A stretch of DNA of 10,634 bases from positions 1-10,634 of the forward strand of contig URNM01000069.1 in NCBI GenBank assembly GCA_900549185.1, given 5' to 3'. The number at the start of each line of letters is the position of its first letter. Position 1 is the stretch's first letter. The position numbers and the translations under genes are program-made. This stretch comes from an uncultured Collinsella sp. Its GTDB lineage: Bacteria > Actinomycetota > Coriobacteriia > Coriobacteriales > Coriobacteriaceae. Shown here in pieces: positions 6,522-10,634 of the stretch. The notes under the pieces were generated by a model. The model was not told the origin of the DNA. It made no database searches and saw only the letters and a list, made by a program, of their open reading frames with translations.

Positions 6522-7331
6522 CTATTCGGTGAGCTCAGGGCCCTCGCCGGGCACATAGGCCTCGGCGCCCTCGACGCGGTTGATCTGAATGGTTCCAAAG
6601 ATCTCGTCCTGGCTCAATGTGAGCGAGCCGCGCTTGGCGAGCTCCAACATGGCTAGGAAAGTGACGACGAGCTGCTCGGTCGTGGCGTCGCCGTCCAGCA
6701 GCTCGCGGAAGGTGCAGGTTTGGTGCGCCATGGTAAAGCGGTCGACCGAGGCCACCGTCAGGTCGAGCGGAACGCGATGCGGTGCCACGTGCTCGGCCTC
6801 CAGCAGAAAGGTCTGGCGCTTGCCGTCCAGGTCGGCGCAGATGACGGCGAGGCCGCGCAGCGTGATGCCGGCCAGGTAGTCGGGCATAAGACCCAAAAAC
6901 TCGGGGTCGGGACCGGCCACGCGCGGATGCATGCGGCTCTCGGCCTGCATGCGCGCGCCAAGGGCCGCCGCCGCGCCCTTAAACTGCTTGTAGGCGATCA
7001 GGCGCTGGATCAGGACCTCGCGCAGGGCGTCGCCGTCGAGCGCGCTGAGTTCCTCGAGGTCTTCGTCGTCCTCGTCATCGTCGACGGATTTGCTGGGGGC
7101 CTCCTGGGGCACCAGCGAGGCGGCCTTGATGTCCAAAAGGGTTGCCGCGACCAGCAAAAAGTCGCTCGCCACATCTAGGTCCAGCGCCTCGATGCGCTCG
7201 ACCTCGGCAAGGTACTGCTCGGCCACCTCGCTGATCGAGATGGCGCCGATATCAACTTTTTGGCGGGTTACCAGCTGCAGCAGCAGGTCGAACGGTCCGC
7301 TGTAGACCTGCGTCGACACACGATACGACAT
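6522..7331 (-). CDS. scpA: Segregation and condensation protein A (ScpA)
   Basis: ScpA is the kleisin that bridges the two heads of the SMC dimer and recruits ScpB. The N-terminal domain carries the hallmark GPFDLLLQLV (12-21) and DFLLVAATLLDIKAASLVP (57-75). After an acidic stretch (84-94) comes LIQRLIAYKQFK (107-118). The C-terminal winged helix, which contacts the SMC head, includes EQLVVTFLAMLELAKRG and a closing FGTIQINR. I chose the ATG at 7331 because it has a near-perfect AAAGGAGGT site at 5-nt spacing and places the family's first strand at once. A longer in-frame start at 7364 would add only an arginine-rich run with no such site. The protein has 269 residues, normal for ScpA. It is the first gene after an 84-bp gap, so a promoter may lie there. 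Confidence 0.97.
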   Translation of the reverse strand: MSYRVSTQVYSGPFDLLLQLVTRQKVDIGAISISEVAEQYLAEVERIEALDLDVASDFLLVAATLLDIKAASLVPQEAPSKSVDDDEDDEDLEELSALDGDALREVLIQRLIAYKQFKGAAAALGARMQAESRMHPRVAGPDPEFLGLMPDYLAGITLRGLAVICADLDGKRQTFLLEAEHVAPHRVPLDLTVASVDRFTMAHQTCTFRELLDGDATTEQLVVTFLAMLELAKRGSLTLSQDEIFGTIQINRVEGAEAYVPGEGPELTE

Positions 7332-7415
7332 CTTCGACCTCCTTTGACGGCGCCTTCGCGGCACGGTTTGGGTGCATGCTGCGACCGTTTTACGCGGTCG
7401 ACCTGTAAGTTTACC
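7332..7415 (-). promoter_or_regulatory. M50-scpA intergenic gap with weak promoter-like boxes and a small inverted repeat
   Basis: This is the longest gap between protein genes here (84 bp) and a plausible site for a promoter of the scpA operon. On the minus strand TTCGCA (7431-7436, just inside the protease gene) and TAAACT (7408-7413) are separated by 17 nt; each matches the sigma-70 consensus at 4 of 6 positions. Just downstream, CGACCG (7382-7387) and CGGTCG (7395-7400) form a 6-bp inverted repeat with a 7-nt loop. No T-run follows, so it is not a clear terminator. The strong scpA ribosome binding site closes the gap. Such boxes arise by chance often, so the promoter call is weak. Confidence 0.2.
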
Positions 7416-8099
7416 CTAGATGCCGGCGATTGCGAAGTTGAGCAGCCACTCGGCCAGCGGATACACGGTAACGTCGAAATACCGGCCGATCACGTCGATG
7501 CCGGTCCACATGGGCAGCAGGTACAGCACGATGATAAGGATCGGCATGGCGTATTGCTGCAGACGATAGTAGTTGGCGAGCGCCTTACCTTTGAGGAACG
7601 GCACGATGATCGACGAGCCGTCGAGCGGCGGGATCGGGATGAGGTTAAAGAACGCGAGCGACAGGTTGACCACGATAAAGGTGGCACCGAAGTTCATGAT
7701 TTGGGACGCCACGGCAAAGGACATGCTGACATAGAGATTGCCGTATGCCACGTGCATGAGGGCGGCCGCGAGACACGCGAGCGCGATGTTCGATGCAGGG
7801 CCGGCCGCGCTCACCAGGACCTCGTCGCGCTTGGGGTGCTTGAGGTTGTTGAGGTAGACGGGCACGGGCTTGGCAAAGGCGAACACCGGGCCGCCGGCGG
7901 CAAGCATCAGCAGCGGCAGGAGGACGGTGCCAAACGGGTCGATGTGGTTGAGCGGGTTGAGCGAAACGCGGCCGCGTGAACGCGCCGTCTTATCGCCGAG
8001 CGCCCAGGCTGCGGCGGCGTGCGCGCTCTCGTGGATCACGATGCCAACGATGACGGCTACGGCGCTGGCGAGCAGGTTCATGAGGTAGCTGCTGGACAT
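7416..8099 (-). CDS. M50-family membrane metalloprotease (site-2 protease type)
   Basis: Proteins of this family are zinc-dependent intramembrane peptidases. The zinc site is visible as HESAH (H23, E24, H27) in the first membrane segment and as the distant ligand D160 in NLIPIPPLDG. NPLNHIDPFG (48-57) and AAGPASN (98-104) are also family landmarks. About five or six hydrophobic segments fill the 227 residues. There is no PDZ or CBS domain, which places it among the short M50 proteins rather than with RseP or SpoIVFB. The substrate is unknown. The ATG at 8099 has AGGGGAT overlapping the stop of the upstream small membrane protein, 9 bp away. Short M50 proteases often stand just before scpA in Gram-positive genomes (from memory), as here. 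Confidence 0.94.
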   Translation of the reverse strand: MSSSYLMNLLASAVAVIVGIVIHESAHAAAAWALGDKTARSRGRVSLNPLNHIDPFGTVLLPLLMLAAGGPVFAFAKPVPVYLNNLKHPKRDEVLVSAAGPASNIALACLAAALMHVAYGNLYVSMSFAVASQIMNFGATFIVVNLSLAFFNLIPIPPLDGSSIIVPFLKGKALANYYRLQQYAMPILIIVLYLLPMWTGIDVIGRYFDVTVYPLAEWLLNFAIAGI

Positions 8100-8108
8100 G
8101 TCGATCCC

Positions 8109-8405
8109 CTAGCGGACGCGGCGCGAGGCGCGCGTAAGCAGGTAGTCGGCCACAAATAGAATCACGGCGACGATAGCGTAATCCAGGCGAAACACGCCGC
8201 CAAAGCGCGACGTGATGACGCCGTAGCCGGCGATGGCGCTCGGCAGCGCGCGCGAAAGCTCAACGACAAAGCCCACGATCTGCAGCTTGGCGGTGAGGCC
8301 GCTAAAGCACAGCAGCACGGTCATCGCGCTCATAAAGATGCCGCAGATGCGGCACGCGATGGCGATAATGCTCATCGCCACGGCAGCAGCCTTACGAGAG
8401 TTCAC
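8109..8405 (-). CDS. Small multi-pass membrane protein, unrecognised, GTG start
   Basis: I do not recognise this 98-residue protein. It has a short basic N-terminus (R4, K5), a long hydrophobic segment (about 6-36, with cysteines at 18, 21 and 33), a second moderately hydrophobic segment (about 42-65), a third (about 75-91) and a basic C-terminus (RASRRVR). Two or three membrane passes are likely, with the basic ends suggesting cytoplasmic tails. I chose the GTG at 8405 because GAGGAG (8413-8418) lies 7 nt before it; an ATG at 8375 has no good site. The GTG start overlaps the end of the ABC-F gene by 14 nt. The stop is 9 bp before the M50 protease. No catalytic motif is seen. Confidence 0.72.
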   Translation of the reverse strand: MNSRKAAAVAMSIIAIACRICGIFMSAMTVLLCFSGLTAKLQIVGFVVELSRALPSAIAGYGVITSRFGGVFRLDYAIVAVILFVADYLLTRASRRVR

Positions 8406-10425
8406 GCGCGGTCTCCTCTTCGATCTGGGTGGAAAGCTCGAGCCATTCGTCCTCGAGCTTGGGCAGCTCTTGCTTAAGCCCGTTATATTCCCCCAGCGCG
8501 GCGTTGAACTTGTCCTGATCGGCATAAAGCTCTTCGCTTGCCATCAATTCCATAAGCTCGTCATAGCGGGCACGCTTTTTGTCGAGCTCGGCCTCGATCT
8601 TCTTGAGCTGGTTGCGTACGCCCTTGAGCTTTTTGTTGAGCGCGGCGCGGGCCTGGGCCTCGGCGCGTTTTTGCTCCTTGGTCTTTTTGCCCTCGGCCGG
8701 CTTAGGAGCTGCGACGAGGGTGTCGGCCTGGGCGGCGCTGGCTTTGGTGGACTTAGCCGCCGCCGGCGCGCTCTCCCCTGCCGCCTCGGCGGCGGCGCGG
8801 GCTGCGAGGTCCTCGCGCTTGTAGAGGTAGTAGTCGTAGTCACCGTCGTATACCGTGACCTTGCCGTCACGGATGTCGATGATGCGGTTGGCCACGGCGC
8901 GCACCAGGTGCTCGTCGTGGCTGATCAGCACGATGGTGCCGGGGAAGTTTTGCAGGGCGTTCTCGAGCATGTCCACCGAGTCGATGTCCAGGTGGTTGGT
9001 GGGCTCGTCCAGGCACAGGAGCGCCTCGGGCGCTACGAGCATCTTGGCCAGGGCCAGACGGGCCTTTTCGCCACCGGAGAGGACGCGTACCTGCTTTTCG
9101 ATGGAATCGTTGTCGCTAAACAGGAAGGCGCCCAGCAGACTGCGTTGCTGAGGCACGGTCCACTTGGGCGTGACGGTGTCGATTTCTTGCAGGACGGTGT
9201 TGGACTCGGTCATGCCTTCGAGCGCATGCTGGGCGTAATAGGCCACGCCCACGTTCGTGCCCAGGTCGCGCGTGCCGGTAGTGGGCGGCTCCAGGCCGGC
9301 GATGATCTTCATGAGCGTGGACTTGCCGGCGCCGTTGGGGCCGACGAGCGCCACATGCTCGCCGCGGTAGAGCTTAAGGTCGATATCGCTGTAGATGTGC
9401 TTGTTGCCGTAGGACTTGGACACGCCCTCCAGGCCCACGACCATGTCGCCCGAGCGCGGCGGGTCGGGGAACTTAAAGTCAATGTGCTTGTGGCCCTCGG
9501 GCAGGATGACGAGCTCCTTTTTGATTTGCTCGATCTTGCGGATGCGCTCCTGGGCCTGGGCAGCCTTGGTGGGCTTGTAGCGGAACTTGTCGACGAAGAC
9601 CTGCATGTGGGCGATATCGCGCTCCTGAGCAGCACGCTTGGCGCGCATCTGCTCCAGGTTGTCCTCGCGCTGCTTGAGGTAGCTGCTGTAGTTGCCGGTG
9701 TAGGTGGTCACGCGGCGGTTTTCGAGGGCGGCGACGTGGTCGACGCAGGCGTCCATGAAGGCGCGGTCGTGGCTGACGATGAGGACGGCGCCATCGTAGT
9801 TCGCGATAAAACCGCGAAGCCACTGGACGCTTTCGAGGTCCAAGTGGTTGGTAGGCTCGTCCAGAAGCAGCAGGTCGGGATGGCGCAGGAAGAGCTTGGC
9901 GAGCGCAATGCGCATCTGCCAGCCGCCCGAGAACTCGGAACACGGGCGCTCAAAGTCGGTGACCTTAAAGCCCAGGCCGGACAGGATCTTGCGGGCGTTG
10001 CTCTCGAGCTCGTAGCCGCCCAGATGCTCAAAGCGATCCTGGACCTGGCCATACTCGTTAAGGAGTGCATCGACGTCCTTGCCCTGCTCGGAGAGCTCGG
10101 TGATCTGGGCCTGCAGCTCGTTGGCGCGCTCGCCCATGCGGCGGATTTCCTTGGCGGCGGCCATGACCTCGGCGAGGATGGTGGTGTCCTTGTGCTCCAG
10201 GTTTGTTTCCTGCTCTAGGTAGCCCACCTGGCAGTCCTTGGCGTACTGGACCTGGCCGGCGTCGGGGCTGTCGATGCCCATGATGATTTTGAGCATGGTG
10301 GTTTTACCGGCGCCGTTGGGTCCCACGAGCGCGAAGCGCTCGCCGGGGTTGATCTGGAAGGACGCGCCGCTAAAGAGGACGCGCGCGCCGAAGCTTTTTT
10401 CGATCTTGTCGACCAGGAGGATCAT
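8392..10425 (-). CDS. ABC-F family ATPase (YdiF/Uup-like), ribosome-associated
   Basis: ABC-F proteins have two ABC domains and no membrane part. They bind the ribosomal E site and adjust translation, and some protect against antibiotics. Domain 1 shows Walker A GPNGAGKTT (35-43), the signature FSGGW (165-169) and Walker B LLLLDEPTNHLD (185-196). Domain 2 shows GPNGAGKST (362-370), LSGGEK (449-454) and LCLDEPTNHLD (470-480). The helical linker between them (about 240-330) contains the KPTKAAQAQ region expected for the P-site tRNA-interaction motif. After an alanine-rich spacer (about 538-575) the last 100 residues form a charged coiled coil. Both glutamates after Walker B are present, so both sites should hydrolyse ATP. 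The 677-residue length and C-terminal coiled coil fit YdiF/Uup-like housekeeping members better than short resistance types. The ATG at 10425 has AAAGGCGG upstream. No clear promoter is seen in the short gap after the tRNA terminator. Confidence 0.96.
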   Translation of the reverse strand: MILLVDKIEKSFGARVLFSGASFQINPGERFALVGPNGAGKTTMLKIIMGIDSPDAGQVQYAKDCQVGYLEQETNLEHKDTTILAEVMAAAKEIRRMGERANELQAQITELSEQGKDVDALLNEYGQVQDRFEHLGGYELESNARKILSGLGFKVTDFERPCSEFSGGWQMRIALAKLFLRHPDLLLLDEPTNHLDLESVQWLRGFIANYDGAVLIVSHDRAFMDACVDHVAALENRRVTTYTGNYSSYLKQREDNLEQMRAKRAAQERDIAHMQVFVDKFRYKPTKAAQAQERIRKIEQIKKELVILPEGHKHIDFKFPDPPRSGDMVVGLEGVSKSYGNKHIYSDIDLKLYRGEHVALVGPNGAGKSTLMKIIAGLEPPTTGTRDLGTNVGVAYYAQHALEGMTESNTVLQEIDTVTPKWTVPQQRSLLGAFLFSDNDSIEKQVRVLSGGEKARLALAKMLVAPEALLCLDEPTNHLDIDSVDMLENALQNFPGTIVLISHDEHLVRAVANRIIDIRDGKVTVYDGDYDYYLYKREDLAARAAAEAAGESAPAAAKSTKASAAQADTLVAAPKPAEGKKTKEQKRAEAQARAALNKKLKGVRNQLKKIEAELDKKRARYDELMELMASEELYADQDKFNAALGEYNGLKQELPKLEDEWLELSTQIEEETARELS
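8406..8419 (-). promoter_or_regulatory. Ribosome binding site inside ABC-F gene that sets the GTG start
   Basis: On the minus strand AGAGGAGA (8412-8419) is followed by 7 nt and then GTG at 8405-8403. The site lies within the final codons of the ABC-F gene. It is the main reason to start the small membrane protein at GTG rather than at the ATG at 8375. Confidence 0.6.
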
Positions 10426-10456
10426 GGTGCCGCCTTTGACCTTGTGTGCCTATATG

Positions 10457-10485
10457 AAAAAAGGCCCCAACTTGCGTTGGAGCCT
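10457..10485 (-). terminator. Intrinsic terminator after tRNA-Ala
   Basis: On the minus strand AGGCTCCAAC (10485-10476) pairs with GTTGGGGCCT (10471-10462), a 10-bp stem with one G-U pair. The loop is GCAA, a stable GNRA-type tetraloop. A run of T follows directly (10462-10457). It begins 15 bp after the tRNA 3' end and lies upstream of the ABC-F gene, so it should end the tRNA transcript. Confidence 0.9.
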
Positions 10486-10500
10486 CATTCAATGCTCGGG

Positions 10501-10573
10501 TGGAGACGAGGGGGATCGAACCCCTGACCTCTTGACTGCCAGTCAAGCGCTCTCCCAGCTGAGCTACGCCCCC
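10501..10573 (-). tRNA. tRNA-Ala (anticodon GGC)
   Basis: The minus strand folds as a complete 73-nt cloverleaf. The acceptor stem is GGGGGCG with CGTCTCC and includes the G3-U70 pair that marks alanine tRNAs. The D stem is GCTC/GAGC. The anticodon stem CTTGA/TCAAG encloses the loop CTGGCAG, giving anticodon GGC, which reads GCC and GCU. The T arm is AGGGG-TTCGATC-CCCCT and the discriminator base is A. The 3' CCA is not encoded (the next bases are CCC), so it must be added after transcription. Only 14 bp of genome remain upstream, so the promoter, or other tRNA genes of a cluster, would lie outside. Confidence 0.97.
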
Positions 10574-10587
10574 GTGCGAAGAAGTAC

Positions 10588-10634
10588 CTGTCTCTTATAC
10601 ACATCTCCGAGCCCACGAGACACTGAGCGATCTC
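10588..10634 (+). other. Nextera P7-side sequencing adapter with i7 index (artefact)
   Basis: Positions 10588-10606 (CTGTCTCTTATACACATCT) are the reverse complement of the Tn5 mosaic end. Positions 10607-10621 (CCGAGCCCACGAGAC) complete the Nextera read-2 adapter. The next 8 bases (10622-10629, ACTGAGCG) occupy the i7 index position and match, from memory, an index of the Nextera XT v2 set. ATCTC (10630-10634) begins the P7 sequence. Genomic sequence ends at 10587. Confidence 0.98.

Noticed and set aside
8233..10218. A 661-codon open frame on the plus strand, antisense to the ABC-F gene
   Set aside because: It mirrors a clear two-domain ABC-F gene. Its translation is low-complexity (G, A, V, L, D, H rich) with no motif. 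Long antisense frames are expected in GC-rich codon usage.
8392..10425. Antibiotic-resistance ABC-F (Msr, Vga or OptrA type)
   Set aside because: The long C-terminal coiled coil and the housekeeping neighbours fit YdiF/Uup-like members. Nothing in the linker was recognised as a resistance-type extension.
10426..10456. Promoter for the ABC-F gene in the gap after the tRNA terminator
   Set aside because: A CATATAGG stretch resembles a -10 box, but no -35-like hexamer stands at 16-18 bp. The spacing falls within the terminator stem.
10501..10573. tRNA gene as an integration site for a mobile element
   Set aside because: No integrase, no repeat of the tRNA 3' end and no foreign-looking genes are seen downstream. 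A terminator and core genes follow directly.
49..10587. A hidden defence, toxin-antitoxin, CRISPR or biosynthetic system
   Set aside because: Every stretch is covered by recognised core genes or one small membrane protein, gaps are under 100 bp, and no repeats or accessory modules were found.

Overview
The window is a GC-rich (by eye roughly 60-65%) bacterial housekeeping segment of 10,539 bp (49-10587), flanked at both ends by Illumina Nextera adapter sequence with dual 8-base indices. The 5' and 3' limits are therefore library or assembly ends, not biological ones. Gene order, GC-rich codon use and the look of the proteins suggest an actinobacterium of class Coriobacteriia, perhaps a gut genus such as Collinsella. 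This is inference from memory; no search was run.

Every gene lies on the minus strand, so transcription runs from high to low coordinates. In that order: tRNA-Ala(GGC) with its own intrinsic terminator (10573-10457); an ABC-F ribosome-associated ATPase (10425-8392); an unrecognised 98-residue membrane protein starting at GTG inside the ABC-F gene (8405-8109); an M50 site-2-type membrane protease (8099-7416); an 84-bp gap; scpA and scpB, the condensin accessory subunits (7331-5782); an RsuA/RluB-family pseudouridine synthase (5795-4833); cmk (4766-4080); plsC (4076-3348); ispH (3345-2446); a PDZ-radical SAM-DUF512 protein (2443-1001); and der, cut by the left adapter after codon 314 (990-49).

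Spacing is very tight. Two junctions overlap by 14 nt, three have gaps of 2-3 nt, and most ribosome binding sites sit in the end of the preceding gene. scpA to der therefore looks like one operon, probably extending upstream to the ABC-F gene. It joins chromosome segregation (ScpA/ScpB), ribosome biogenesis and function (pseudouridine synthase, Der, ABC-F), CMP/dCMP phosphorylation (Cmk), phospholipid synthesis (PlsC) and isoprenoid precursor synthesis (IspH). This is a growth-linked set.

No mobile element, CRISPR array, phage gene, toxin-antitoxin pair or defence system is visible, and no non-coding gap exceeds 100 bp. The points most worth a second look are the adapter ends and the false peptides they create, a PlsC whose HX4D catalytic motif reads HX4E, the unrecognised membrane protein coupled to the ABC-F gene, and the DUF512 radical SAM enzyme of unknown function between ispH and der.
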